NCBI GenBank assembly: GCA_016711505.1
Contig: JADJSV010000002.1
Location: 186,001-250,000 of the forward strand
DNA from: Bacteroidota bacterium
Lineage (GTDB): Bacteria > Bacteroidota > Bacteroidia > AKYH767-A > 2013-40CM-41-45
DNA: 64,000 nucleotides
Direction: 5' to 3'
Below the pieces are notes generated by a model. The model made no database searches. It worked only from the letters and a program-made list of their open reading frames with translations, and was not told where the DNA came from. The translations under genes and the position numbers were made by a program. Below, in pieces: positions 1 to 8,553 of the stretch. Numbering within the stretch: the stretch's first letter is position 1; each line of letters opens with the position of its first letter.

Positions 1-402
1 AAAGTGAAATCGTCAATAGGATTAGGCTTATTGGTTCTAATAGGAATTGAAGAAACAGATAACGATGAAGACATTGAATGGCTGTGTGGAAAAATTTCAA
101 AGCTGCGCATCTTCAATGATGAGGCCGGTGTTATGAATTGTTCGGTCATGGATATGAATGGCGAGATACTTCTTATCAGCCAATTTACATTACAAGCATC
201 AACAAAGAAAGGGAATCGACCGTCATATCTAAAAGCAGCGAAACCTGACATTGCAATTCCAATCTATGAAAAATTTATTTTCCAATTGGAGAAAGAAACA
301 GGAAAGAAAATATTAACCGGTGAATTCGGGGCAGATATGAAAGTGCGGTTATTGAACGATGGTCCGGTAACAATTATCATAGATTCAAAGAACAGAGAAT
401 GA
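1..402 (+). CDS. dtd: D-aminoacyl-tRNA deacylase, 5' truncated by window edge
   Basis: Hydrolyses D-amino acids wrongly attached to tRNA in the cytoplasm. The visible part starts at the family's G-x-G-L-L-V-L-I-G segment, so about 15-20 N-terminal residues, including the usual M-R-x-V-x-Q-R start, lie upstream of base 1. A GTG at position 4 is in frame but is not the real start. The conserved core S-Q-F-T-L (about residue 59), the K-G-N-R-P-S-Y stretch, G-x-F-G-A-D-M (about 107) and the C-terminal N-D-G-P-V-T motif are all present. The stop codon overlaps the ATG of the next gene (ATGA), so the two are probably translated together. Identification is firm; only the start is missing. Confidence 0.93.
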   Translation, partial: KVKSSIGLGLLVLIGIEETDNDEDIEWLCGKISKLRIFNDEAGVMNCSVMDMNGEILLISQFTLQASTKKGNRPSYLKAAKPDIAIPIYEKFIFQLEKETGKKILTGEFGADMKVRLLNDGPVTIIIDSKNRE

Positions 403-734
403 ATTCAGAAATTACTTTGACCCAGGCTCAGCAAAAAGTTGATGAGTGGATCAAGACCTATGGTGTTCGTTATTTTAATGAGTTGACGAACATGGCCATC
501 CTTACTGAAGAAGTTGGTGAGGTTGCACGCATAATGGCTCGAACATATGGTGAGCAATCGTCAAAAGAAAGCGACCTTAAAAAACAATTGCCTGATGAAT
601 TAGCGGATGTGCTTTTTGTTTTGATCTGCATTGCAAATCAGACCGGCATAGATCTTCAGGAAGCATTCATAAAAAATCTGGAAAAGAAAACTAACAGGGA
701 TTCCGATCGGCATTCAGGCTTAAGTGAAAAATAA
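399..734 (+). CDS. MazG-like nucleotide pyrophosphohydrolase
   Basis: A 111-residue all-helical MazG-type protein of the small single-domain kind. Such proteins hydrolyse nucleoside triphosphates, often non-canonical ones, to monophosphate and pyrophosphate with Mg2+. The sequence shows the family's E-E-V-G-E-V helix (about residues 37-42) and the D-E-L-A-D-V-L-F helix (about 66-73), whose acidic residues bind metal. It overlaps the deacylase gene by four bases, giving a two-gene housekeeping unit. Exact substrate cannot be told from sequence. The C-terminus is short and polar (D-R-H-S-G-L-S-E-K). Confidence 0.85.
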   Translation: MNSEITLTQAQQKVDEWIKTYGVRYFNELTNMAILTEEVGEVARIMARTYGEQSSKESDLKKQLPDELADVLFVLICIANQTGIDLQEAFIKNLEKKTNRDSDRHSGLSEK

Positions 735-740
735 AAAATA

Positions 741-780
741 AAACACTAAGTTCACTAAAATTTATCACAAGAGCACTTAT
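741..780. repeat. Half copy of an interspersed hairpin repeat
   Basis: Forty bases that match 38/40 the left arm of the inverted repeat at 5454-5548. It starts just after the mazG-like stop. Here the right arm is absent; a different, 10-bp tandem repeat begins 10 bases further on. Confidence 0.75.
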
Positions 781-790
781 TAGCATTTTA

Positions 791-928
791 TTCCACTTCA
801 TTCCACTTCATTCCACTTCATTCCACTTCATTCCACTTCATTCCACTTCATTCCACTTCATTTCACTTCACTTCACTTCATTCCACTTCATTCCACTTCA
901 TTCCACTTCATTCCACTTCATTTCACTA
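791..928. repeat. Tandem 10-bp repeat, 13 units
   Basis: Thirteen consecutive copies of TTCCACTTCA (791-920), two of them variant (TTTCACTTCA, CTTCACTTCA), followed by a degenerate partial unit. The array ends four bases before the stop codon of the reverse-strand barrel gene and so fills the gap between two convergent genes. The unit length of ten is not a multiple of three and no ORF uses it. Confidence 0.95.
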
Positions 929-932
929 CTAC

Positions 933-1637
933 TTACTTCTTTTTCTTTTCCTCCTGAAAATAATATCTGAGATCAACAGTCAAATAACTTCCCACAATAA
1001 AATTCACTGCTCCGACATCTTTACCTCTGTAAGTATATCTGGCTTTGTCAACGTAGATGTATGAAAATGGCCGGTGATAGGAAGCACCCAGGTAGACTGT
1101 TCCACTGTTCTTTGTTCGATATTCAAATCCTACATTTCCATTTATTGCCGGATTGAAAACCTGTTTTCTCGATGCTACATGTGTGAAATATTCATCATAT
1201 GTCAAAATGCTGCTTGCAAACATATCGCATGAAGGTCCAAGTGAACCGCTTGCATAAATATTTTCACTCACACGCGTAAAGAACATTGCTGTAAGTGGAA
1301 TTTCATATCCAATTATTCTGAATTCTGAATTTCCCTGAAAGTCGCCATCTGTAAAACCAAGTTCAAATTTTCTTTTAACGTAATTAATGCCGCCTTCAAC
1401 CGCAATAATATTTGTAAATTGATGCCTTATGATCAATCCAAAACTGAAGCCGGAAGTAAGTTGATTTTTAAATTGAACGCCGCTGAAATCATTAGTCAAA
1501 GGACCCGTCCCCAGAAAATCGATTGGGAAAATAGGTTTGTACTGGATACCAACAGTTGTCAGACTTTTCTGTGCAAAGAGTGTGGAGCCGCAAAGGATCA
1601 GGCAACAAAAAAAAATACTCTTTGTAATAAATTGCAT
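933..1637 (-). CDS. Outer-membrane beta-barrel protein
   Basis: A 234-residue protein with a clear signal peptide (hydrophobic core then L-F-A-Q cleavage site near residue 22) and alternating aromatic/hydrophobic strands typical of the small porin-like outer-membrane barrels of Bacteroidota. It ends in an aromatic strand (L-R-Y-Y-F) followed by a lysine-rich tail of unusual charge. No substrate can be inferred. It lies 5 bp downstream of a secreted hydrolase gene on the same strand, so the two probably form an operon. Confidence 0.7.
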   Translation of the reverse strand: MQFITKSIFFCCLILCGSTLFAQKSLTTVGIQYKPIFPIDFLGTGPLTNDFSGVQFKNQLTSGFSFGLIIRHQFTNIIAVEGGINYVKRKFELGFTDGDFQGNSEFRIIGYEIPLTAMFFTRVSENIYASGSLGPSCDMFASSILTYDEYFTHVASRKQVFNPAINGNVGFEYRTKNSGTVYLGASYHRPFSYIYVDKARYTYRGKDVGAVNFIVGSYLTVDLRYYFQEEKKKK

Positions 1638-1642
1638 ACAGA

Positions 1643-2380
1643 TTATTGATTAGAAACTTTTTTCAGTTTGTCCAGATAACTCATAAAAGCGATCCAGTAT
1701 TCCTGATTACCAGGTGTTGAAGGCCATAAAACTTTTGACCCGTGTTCTCCAAGTGAGTTTGGTAAATACTGAATCTTTAAACGGGAGTTAACATCTTTCA
1801 GAAGGTCAGTAACAGCATTCGCTTCTGCTTTTGAAGATGTGGCAAACACAGGCTTCATAAGTGTTTTGATATTATTACCGATATAATTTTTATCAGTAAA
1901 ATATTCTCCGGGACTAAAAACTGCTGCAGCCATGATTTTATTGTTTGACGCAGCAATTTTCATTGCTAATGATGCTGAATAACTGCTTCCAACGATGATT
2001 ATTGGTTTTTTATATTTTTCAAATAGAAAATCAACTGCTGCGATGATGTCTTGCTCAGCATCTTCAAATATTGGTTGCAAATTCTTTGCTTTTGCAGCAT
2101 CTGCCGTTTCATTTGCAATGCTGTTAGTTGTTTGGCCAACTCTTTGGTCCACTGCCAGACAATTGAATCCGAATTTATTCAGACGTAGAGCGGTCTCGCT
2201 ATATTCGCCACGGCTTGAATTGTTTTGATGACAAAGCAAGATCACAGGCAGGTCGCTGCTTACAGGATACCAGTCAGCAGTTACCTTTAATCCGTCTTTT
2301 GCGGGAAAGGTAACTTTCAATTGAGCCGAGATCGTCTGAATTGAAAAAACGAAAGCAATTAACAGTAGAACTTTTTTCAT
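1643..2380 (-). CDS. Secreted alpha/beta hydrolase (dienelactone-hydrolase-like)
   Basis: A 245-residue alpha/beta hydrolase with an N-terminal signal peptide (cleavage after T-I-S-A-Q), so probably periplasmic. The early L-L-C-H-Q-N strand-loop (about 47-52) looks like the oxyanion region; G-S-S-Y-S-A (about 131-136) is the nucleophile elbow with Ser, although the usual final Gly of G-x-S-x-G is replaced; E-H-G (about 213-215) supplies the likely catalytic His. The acid is probably one of the aspartates before the elbow or in the E-Y-F-T-D region. Substrate unknown; an esterase or carbohydrate esterase role is equally possible. First gene of a likely two-gene operon with the barrel gene downstream. 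Confidence 0.75.
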   Translation of the reverse strand: MKKVLLLIAFVFSIQTISAQLKVTFPAKDGLKVTADWYPVSSDLPVILLCHQNNSSRGEYSETALRLNKFGFNCLAVDQRVGQTTNSIANETADAAKAKNLQPIFEDAEQDIIAAVDFLFEKYKKPIIIVGSSYSASLAMKIAASNNKIMAAAVFSPGEYFTDKNYIGNNIKTLMKPVFATSSKAEANAVTDLLKDVNSRLKIQYLPNSLGEHGSKVLWPSTPGNQEYWIAFMSYLDKLKKVSNQ

Positions 2381-2541
2381 GTGGAGGTCTTGAATGAGGT
2401 GGCAATATAATAAAATCCTGTTGGTGCTTTGTCAATCGGTTATGTAAGTTTTTGACTATGCTTTGTTATTTGTCTTTGTTCTTTTAAGGTCCGATTTATG
2501 GAAAAATGTGATCCGGTACTCATGTCTTAAAATCAAACGTT

Positions 2542-3354
2542 ATGAACAGAACTCGCTTCCCTTACGAAGATCTGATCTTCGAAAACCGTAACAAGGCCTA
2601 TGGCGCCTATGATCTGAGAGTAAATTACGAAGTAAATTTGATGAAGGCTTTTTTTATTGGCCTTGGATCACTTACAATAATTTCAGTAATGATTTATTGG
2701 ATAAACAGACCCGGCATTTCGGAAATTATATTTAAAGAAAATTCTAAAATAGTCCTCACAGAAAATTTTGTCATACAGCCTGATAAAATTGAAGCGGTAA
2801 TTCCGGTCCAGACGCCGAAGAAAACACGAACGATAGCTCCACCTTCTCCACCCATTGATCCAAATGTTTTCCAAATGGTAAAGGGGGCAATTGAACCTGC
2901 GGTCACGCCATTGGATCCACCTGTTCCACCAGAACCTATCGGGCCAATTTCAGGAGGGGAGCCGGGAGGTGATCCGACGAATACTTTTGTCAATGCAGCT
3001 ATTGCTGGAAATGGAAAAAGTTCCGGTCCGGTGATTGTGAGCAGTGCTGTAGTAGATAAGCAACCAATGTTTCCCGGAGGTATTGAAGGCTTTTACAAAT
3101 ACCTTTCAAGACACATGCGTTTTCCGGATGCAGCGAGAAAAGAAGGAATTAGTGGAAAGCTATTTGTTTCCTTCGTTATCAATAAAGAGGGAAATCTGAC
3201 TGAAATCGAATTTATTAAGAAAGCCGGCTTTGGAATGGAAGAATCTGTGATAGCAGTTTTAGAAAATTCACCGAAATGGACTCCGGGTCAGGTTGGCAAT
3301 GAACAAGTGAATACAAAGATGATCCTTCCGGTCAATTTCAACCTCGTTCAATAA
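2542..3354 (+). CDS. tonB: Energy transducer TonB
   Basis: Links the proton motive force, harvested by ExbB/ExbD, to outer-membrane TonB-dependent receptors. The 270-residue protein starts with the Bacteroidota-type cytoplasmic motif F-E-N-R-N-K-A-Y-G-A-Y (about residues 13-23), has one membrane anchor (about 34-55), a proline-rich periplasmic linker (about 90-140, with P-P-S-P-P and P-P-V-P-P-E-P) and a C-terminal TonB domain starting at P-M-F-P-G-G (about 175). The exbB, exbD and a second TonB-like gene follow on the same strand. The reverse-strand neighbour is divergent. Confidence 0.92.
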   Translation: MNRTRFPYEDLIFENRNKAYGAYDLRVNYEVNLMKAFFIGLGSLTIISVMIYWINRPGISEIIFKENSKIVLTENFVIQPDKIEAVIPVQTPKKTRTIAPPSPPIDPNVFQMVKGAIEPAVTPLDPPVPPEPIGPISGGEPGGDPTNTFVNAAIAGNGKSSGPVIVSSAVVDKQPMFPGGIEGFYKYLSRHMRFPDAARKEGISGKLFVSFVINKEGNLTEIEFIKKAGFGMEESVIAVLENSPKWTPGQVGNEQVNTKMILPVNFNLVQ

Positions 3355-3464
3355 GTGTTTTTAGATTTCGTTTGACTAACAAACTAATGTTTAAAAATAC
3401 AGAGTAGAGCAAGTAGGCAGGGGATGGTTCTCAGTACTTTTGCTAGCTACTCAAATAGCATTCT

Positions 3465-4181
3465 ATGACAGGATTTATCTTACAGATTACACAAACCGGC
3501 ACAATGGCTGCTGACAGTTTAAACAGAGCAGCGACGACGATGACACCACCCGTTGAGCAATCAATATCGTTGTGGGAAATGGCAGAAAAAGGCGGGCCGA
3601 TTTTAATACCGATCGCTATACTTTCAATTGCTGCATTCTATATATTCTTCGAAAGATATTTTACGATCCGTAAACTATCGAAAGTAGATAGAAATTTCAT
3701 GAATCAGATCCGTGATTATGTTCACAGCGGAAATGTTGATGCAGCAAAAGCTCTTTGCAGAAATACAAACACGCCTGTTTCAAGAATGATTGAAAAAGGA
3801 ATCATGCGTCTTGGAAAACCGGTAAAAGAAATTGAAGGTGCAATTGAGAATGTTGGAAAGCTGGAGATCTTTAAGATGGAAAAGAATATGAATATTCTCA
3901 ATTCCATTTCCGGTATTGCACCAATGTTTGGATTCCTTGGAACGATCTTCGGAGTAATCAAGATCTTCTATCAGATCGCACAGCAAAATAGTTTGGAAAT
4001 TAACACTATTTCCGGCGGACTATACGTTAAAATGATATCATCAGCATCCGGATTATTGGTTGGTATGATCGCTTATGCAGCTTATCACTATCTGACATTT
4101 ATGATCGACAGAGTGATCAACAAAATGGAAGTAAATGCTGTTGAGTTTATCGATTTATTAGAAGAGCCTGTTAAAGGATAA
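3465..4181 (+). CDS. exbB: MotA/TolQ/ExbB proton channel protein
   Basis: The 238-residue inner-membrane channel subunit of the TonB energising complex. It has an N-terminal membrane segment around residues 45-62 (P-I-L-I-P-I-A-I-L-S), a cytoplasmic helical loop rich in charged residues, and two further membrane segments around 148-168 (G-I-A-P-M-F-G-F-L-G-T-I-F-G-V) and 190-210, in the usual ExbB arrangement. It is separated from the tonB gene by 110 bp and from exbD by 17 bp. Confidence 0.93.
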   Translation: MTGFILQITQTGTMAADSLNRAATTMTPPVEQSISLWEMAEKGGPILIPIAILSIAAFYIFFERYFTIRKLSKVDRNFMNQIRDYVHSGNVDAAKALCRNTNTPVSRMIEKGIMRLGKPVKEIEGAIENVGKLEIFKMEKNMNILNSISGIAPMFGFLGTIFGVIKIFYQIAQQNSLEINTISGGLYVKMISSASGLLVGMIAYAAYHYLTFMIDRVINKMEVNAVEFIDLLEEPVKG

Positions 4182-4198
4182 TATAAAAACAAAAAGTC

Positions 4199-4600
4199 AT
4201 GAATTTAAGACGAAGAAGTCGTGCATCAACTGAAGTGTTTTCCGCTTCATTGAATGACATTATGTTTTTCCTTTTGCTGTTCTTTCTGATCACTTCAACA
4301 ATGGCAACACCGAATGTGTTGAAACTTTTGTTGCCAAATGCAAAGAGCAGTAATCAGGGTTTCAAACATCCGCTTACAATTTCTGTTACTGAAGATCTTC
4401 AGTATGCAGTAAACAATACTCCCGTTACACAGGATGAACTCGAGGCTACATTGACAGCAATGATCGCAGGTCAGCCTGATCCGACTGCATTGTTGAAAGT
4501 GGATAAAACAGTACAAGTACAAAATCTTGTTGATTTGCTTGACATCGGAAATCGTTTAAAGATCAAGATGGTTTTAGCAACACAAACATCAAAGAAATAA
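4199..4600 (+). CDS. exbD: ExbD/TolR biopolymer transport protein
   Basis: A 133-residue single-span protein. After a basic N-terminus (R-R-R-S-R) comes the family's membrane helix with the proton-carrying acidic residue: L-N-D-I-M-F-F-L-L-L-F-F-L-I-T-S-T (about residues 18-34), where the Asp is the expected protonation site. The periplasmic domain follows. Works with the ExbB channel immediately upstream. Confidence 0.93.
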   Translation: MNLRRRSRASTEVFSASLNDIMFFLLLFFLITSTMATPNVLKLLLPNAKSSNQGFKHPLTISVTEDLQYAVNNTPVTQDELEATLTAMIAGQPDPTALLKVDKTVQVQNLVDLLDIGNRLKIKMVLATQTSKK

Positions 4601-4603
4601 AAT

Positions 4604-5437
4604 ATGGATGCGAACATCCGTTCCCGCTCGGTGATCTTATCGATTGCTGTTCACGCTGGACTGTTTTTAGTTTTACTTTTCACAATGTTGAAGACACAGA
4701 TTCCGCCGTTTCCTGAGCAGGGTGGAAGCGGAGGTGTGATCGTAAACATTGGGACAGTTGATGAGGCATCTGGTGATGTACAGCCAATGGCAGAAGTAAT
4801 ATCAAAGGATCCGGTCATTCAGAAAGTGCCGCCTGCAACTGCACCTGAAGAAGATGTCGCTACTCAGGATCTGGAAGAAGTAAATATTCCACCTGCAAAA
4901 AAAGTAGATGTAAAGAAAGATGTTAAGCCAACAAAGACCGATATAAAAAATACGACTAAGCCAGCAGAACCTGTTAAGACAGTTAATCCAAGTGCTATTT
5001 ACCAGGGAAAAACTACTGCATCGAAATCTCAAGGCACAGGTTCAGGTACAGGTGATCAGGGTGATAAAAATGGTGATCCGCTTTCAAAGTATACAGGCAA
5101 AAACGGAAATGGTACCGGTGATGGTGGCGGAGAAGGAACCGGTAAGGGTGATGGAAGCGGTAAAGGAATTTCATTCTCACTTTCAGGAAGAAAATTAATT
5201 CGCACTCCACAGATCACCGATCAATCTCAGGAAACAGGAAAAGTTGTTGTCGACATCACTGTTGATAAAGACGGTAATGTTGAAACAGCAATCCCCGGAG
5301 GTCGTGGTTCAACTACTACAAGTGCATATCTTTTCCGTCTTGCAAAAGATGCAGCGAAGAAAGCAAAGTTTAATCCAAGCCCTGAGGGCGCGGATATTCA
5401 GAAGGGGACTATTTCGTTTGTATTCCTGGTGCAGTAA
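4604..5437 (+). CDS. TonB-like energy transducer with glycine-rich linker
   Basis: Fourth gene of the cluster, 3 bp after exbD. The 277-residue protein has one N-terminal membrane helix (about 10-27), a long periplasmic linker with a P/K/T/V-rich part (about 60-125) and then a glycine-rich part (G-S-G-T-G-D-Q-G... about 145-190), and a short C-terminal domain (about 200-277: T-P-Q-I-T, V-V-V-D-I-T-V-D-K-D-G-N-V, K-F-N-P) that resembles a minimal TonB fold. It may be a second TonB serving a subset of receptors, or a TolA-like protein in a Tol-type complex; the layout (TonB-like last) fits either. Confidence 0.8.
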   Translation: MDANIRSRSVILSIAVHAGLFLVLLFTMLKTQIPPFPEQGGSGGVIVNIGTVDEASGDVQPMAEVISKDPVIQKVPPATAPEEDVATQDLEEVNIPPAKKVDVKKDVKPTKTDIKNTTKPAEPVKTVNPSAIYQGKTTASKSQGTGSGTGDQGDKNGDPLSKYTGKNGNGTGDGGGEGTGKGDGSGKGISFSLSGRKLIRTPQITDQSQETGKVVVDITVDKDGNVETAIPGGRGSTTTSAYLFRLAKDAAKKAKFNPSPEGADIQKGTISFVFLVQ

Positions 5438-5453
5438 AACGCTTTGTGAAAAT

Positions 5454-5548
5454 AAACACTAAGTTCACTAAAATTTGTCACAAGAACACTTATGATAATC
5501 ATATCACTTGTGCTCTTGTGCTAAAAACTTAGTGAACTTAGTGTTTTA
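5454..5548. repeat. Long inverted repeat between convergent genes
   Basis: Left arm AAACACTAAGTTCACTAA and right arm TTAGTGAACTTAGTGTTT pair perfectly; inner parts (CACAAGAACACTT against CACTTGTGCTCTTGTG) pair imperfectly. The whole forms a large hairpin between two convergent stops. The left arm recurs at 741-780, so this is a dispersed element, not only a terminator. Confidence 0.85.
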
Positions 5549-5555
5549 TTTTTTT

Positions 5556-8108
5556 TTATTCAATGATGACCCGCGCACATTTAACTCCAACATCATCTTT
5601 CAAAGTTAAAATATAAATTCCTTTTTCAAATTCATCCATTGAAATCATAATCTTATTTTCGCCAGGATTCGAATTTATTTTCTTCTCAAATTTTACTTGA
5701 CCCATTGCATTGCAAATTTCAATTATAGCAGTTGTTGAAACTACTGAATTATATTTCAAATTGAATTTTCCATTCACCGGATTAGGATAAACGATAAGAT
5801 CATTTTTATTTTTAGAAGAATGTTCCGAAACGCCGATCACTTCTTGCAAATCACCCGATTTCATTCCCGTTCCAAAACTTGTTACCCAGATCTTTGTATG
5901 ATCATACGGATTAAAGAAAACCCGTTCAGGTTGACGGAAAGGATATGATAATACATCTGTCCAGGTTGGGACCAGACTATTCATATCTTCCGAATACCAC
6001 AAGCCTTGTATTTCAGTAGTCAGATACGCTTTATTCAAATTGTCCGGATCAAAGGAGATTGAAGTTACACGATCAAATTGTGAACCGGTTAACTTCGTCC
6101 AGCTACTTCCACGGTTTGTTGTTTTATACAATCCGCCTAATCCATTTGGTGCGCCGCCCCAGCCGCTGAATACACATACATACCATGAGTTTTGTGAAGG
6201 ATCATTCGGATCGAGAACAATATCTTTTGTCCAGTAATGCATTCCCGGATCACTTACATCTGTCCATGAATTTGCAACCGGGTTATAAATAAAAACACCT
6301 GAGCTCGCAGTGAATGTACCGCCTGAATTTCTTCTTCCTGAATACGTACAAACAACTTTCCCATCCTGAAGTACTACTATACTTGCAGGATGACCTTCAG
6401 TACGCGGAGGATTTGTAAGCTTTGTCCATGTTGAAGATTGCTGATTATTCAAATCATTCGTCCAGTAAATTCCACCTTGCTGATTTCCCGGCGTTCCTCC
6501 ATAATGAATGACGGAAGCATACATTCTGTTTTGATTATTCGGATCGATAGCTAACCAGAAAACAGGATGATTGAAAACAAAAAGATCACTCCACGAAGCA
6601 CCACTGTCAGTTGAGAAAACTATTTTTCCATTGCTGTCGTTACCATCAAGTTGTGCATCTGCCAGTCGTGTGCTTTGATACATGTCATGAATGTTGGAAC
6701 ATGCAGCGTAAATTGTTCCTGAATTTCCTTTTTCAATTCTGTAAATTGAATTCACGGCAACACCGGTATATTGATATCCCCAACTCCATCCCATATCAGT
6801 ACTTCTTATCAAACCGATATCGCTGAATGCACCAAGCATATTTGTTGGCGATGTCCATAACACTTGCCAGCTAGTAGTATTCTCAAGTCCGATACTGTGA
6901 TAAGCGCGATGTTTTGGCGTAGGATTTCCGGCCGGATTTTCATCATCGTGATCGACATAAGCTTGTCGCCAGTTATTTCCGCCATCACTACTGATCTGTA
7001 CATTGGAAAAATTACTGAAGATGACACGCGATGAATTGTTTGGTGCAACAGTTATTCCGAAACATGTTTCACTCCATCCGAAATTCTTATCGCCCTGATA
7101 CCCTTCCCAGCCTGTTGTGATGTTTGCATTGTTTATTGTCTGATAGACTGATGACCAATTTGTCCCACCGGTAGTTGATCTTAAAACAAGCGGTGCTCCG
7201 TTTGCATCATCATTCCCGCCTAAGTAAATTGTATTCGCATCATTCCATGACATTGCAGCATACATTATAAAATCATTAGAAAAATTAATTCCTGAAGATC
7301 TGTCAACCCAGGTACCATTGGCATTGTCCATTGTGTAAACAGCTTTTGCAAATCCGTAATATTCCCAGGGCTTGATTCCATTGTAAGTGTCGCCAATATC
7401 TGAAGCAATGCAAGTGAATCGTGTTGTTCCGCCATTCTTTCCTCCTGCAAAATTCCAGATAACTTGTCCGGCAGTAATACCTGTTGTCGGCATTACCATA
7501 AATGAACTACCACCGTTTGATGAATGCAAAAGACCATCATTTGTTCCAATGTAAATGTCATTTCCATCAAAGAACACACCGCCAACAATTAATCCGGCGC
7601 CAAGAGAATTTGCAGTCTTCACTATATTGAAACTCGCACCACCATCATTAGAAATAAGAATCTGACCATATGCGCCAACAATAAATTGCGCCGGATTGTT
7701 GTAGTTTGCTTTTATGGAATAAGCAGAACCATAAATGTTGAGGTCATATGCGTTTATTGCAGTCCATGTGCTACCATTGTCAGTGGATTTTACCGGAAAT
7801 TCATTGCTGCCATCATTTGATATATTGTAAGCAGTTTGTCCATCGTTGGTAAATTCAAAAGTTGAATTAGAAGAAACATTCAATTGACGGAAATCACTTT
7901 GCGAATAAGTCATTCCAAAATTAGTAGAATGAAATGATTGACTCATATCGCAACTGACATAAAATTCATCTTCATTTCCGGGATTGATTGTTGGAAAAAA
8001 TAAAGCTCCACCGCCACCGATACCATGCGGATAAAATGCTACAGGTTGAGAAGAAACGGATAAGACAAGAAATAAAATTTGTCCAATGAGGAGTAGTTTA
8101 ATTTTCAT
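5556..8108 (-). CDS. Secreted BNR/sortilin-type propeller protein, T9SS sorted
   Basis: An 850-residue exported protein. It has a signal peptide (cleavage after L-S-V-S-S-Q), then many Asp-box repeats of the form S-x-D-x-G-x-x-W, for example S-T-D-N-G-S-T-W (about 108), S-S-D-G-G-N-N-W (about 372), S-T-D-S-G-A-S-W (about 497) and T-T-N-R-G-S-S-W (about 663), which mark one or two beta-propellers of the sortilin/xyloglucanase/sialidase superfamily. The last 75 residues are a T9SS type A sorting domain starting at V-Y-P-N-P-V. No catalytic residues can be assigned, so it may be a glycoside hydrolase or a binding protein. It stands alone, convergent with the TonB cluster. Confidence 0.85.
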   Translation of the reverse strand: MKIKLLLIGQILFLVLSVSSQPVAFYPHGIGGGGALFFPTINPGNEDEFYVSCDMSQSFHSTNFGMTYSQSDFRQLNVSSNSTFEFTNDGQTAYNISNDGSNEFPVKSTDNGSTWTAINAYDLNIYGSAYSIKANYNNPAQFIVGAYGQILISNDGGASFNIVKTANSLGAGLIVGGVFFDGNDIYIGTNDGLLHSSNGGSSFMVMPTTGITAGQVIWNFAGGKNGGTTRFTCIASDIGDTYNGIKPWEYYGFAKAVYTMDNANGTWVDRSSGINFSNDFIMYAAMSWNDANTIYLGGNDDANGAPLVLRSTTGGTNWSSVYQTINNANITTGWEGYQGDKNFGWSETCFGITVAPNNSSRVIFSNFSNVQISSDGGNNWRQAYVDHDDENPAGNPTPKHRAYHSIGLENTTSWQVLWTSPTNMLGAFSDIGLIRSTDMGWSWGYQYTGVAVNSIYRIEKGNSGTIYAACSNIHDMYQSTRLADAQLDGNDSNGKIVFSTDSGASWSDLFVFNHPVFWLAIDPNNQNRMYASVIHYGGTPGNQQGGIYWTNDLNNQQSSTWTKLTNPPRTEGHPASIVVLQDGKVVCTYSGRRNSGGTFTASSGVFIYNPVANSWTDVSDPGMHYWTKDIVLDPNDPSQNSWYVCVFSGWGGAPNGLGGLYKTTNRGSSWTKLTGSQFDRVTSISFDPDNLNKAYLTTEIQGLWYSEDMNSLVPTWTDVLSYPFRQPERVFFNPYDHTKIWVTSFGTGMKSGDLQEVIGVSEHSSKNKNDLIVYPNPVNGKFNLKYNSVVSTTAIIEICNAMGQVKFEKKINSNPGENKIMISMDEFEKGIYILTLKDDVGVKCARVIIE

Positions 8109-8279
8109 TTCACAGATTTTAATGTTAGAAAGGCAAATTGACGATAATTAAAGGTAATTATTTTATCATTTTGAAAAAGGTGAAAACACTTAAAATCATA
8201 CACAATTACATGTTCAGCAAGAACCTAATTTTGGATACAGAATCAATTGATATTTGAGAATTAAATCAGGTTTAATTTC

Positions 8280-8510
8280 TAGGGTTTAATCTGCGTTGTG
8301 CCAATCTGAGGGAAAAATTTACCGCAGATCAGATTATGGCGCAGATAAACTCGCAGATCTTGGTCCAATTATGCAGAGCGTTTTATAAAACCTGGTATAA
8401 TTTGAATTTTTGTCTGCGAGATTTGCGAGATCTGCGGGAAAATATTTATTGCAATATTTTTTCCCAAAGATTTCGCAGATAACGGAGATTTTATCGCAGA
8501 GTTTTAGTAA
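8280..8510. repeat. Degenerate GCAGAT-rich palindromic repeats in a gene-free stretch
   Basis: The 445 bases between 8109 and 8553 hold no convincing gene. From about 8280 the words CTGCG, GCAGAT and GCGAGATCTGCGG recur in both orientations. One imperfect hairpin pairs TCTGCGGGAAAATATT (from about 8430) with AATATTTTTCCC and the CGCAGA that follows. The ORF of the next gene can be read back into this stretch, but that part is not conserved coding. Confidence 0.55.
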
Positions 8511-8553
8511 TTTAAATCATGCCTTGGCATCAATTTTTTATATTGCATTATCT

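Noticed and set aside
5556..8108. Sialidase as product name
   Set aside because: Asp boxes are present but the catalytic Arg triad and Tyr/Glu pair cannot be shown, so only a propeller call is made.
8410..8553. A 48-residue extension of the LigD phosphoesterase ORF
   Set aside because: It runs through palindromic repeats and does not match the family; the ATG at 8554 fits better.
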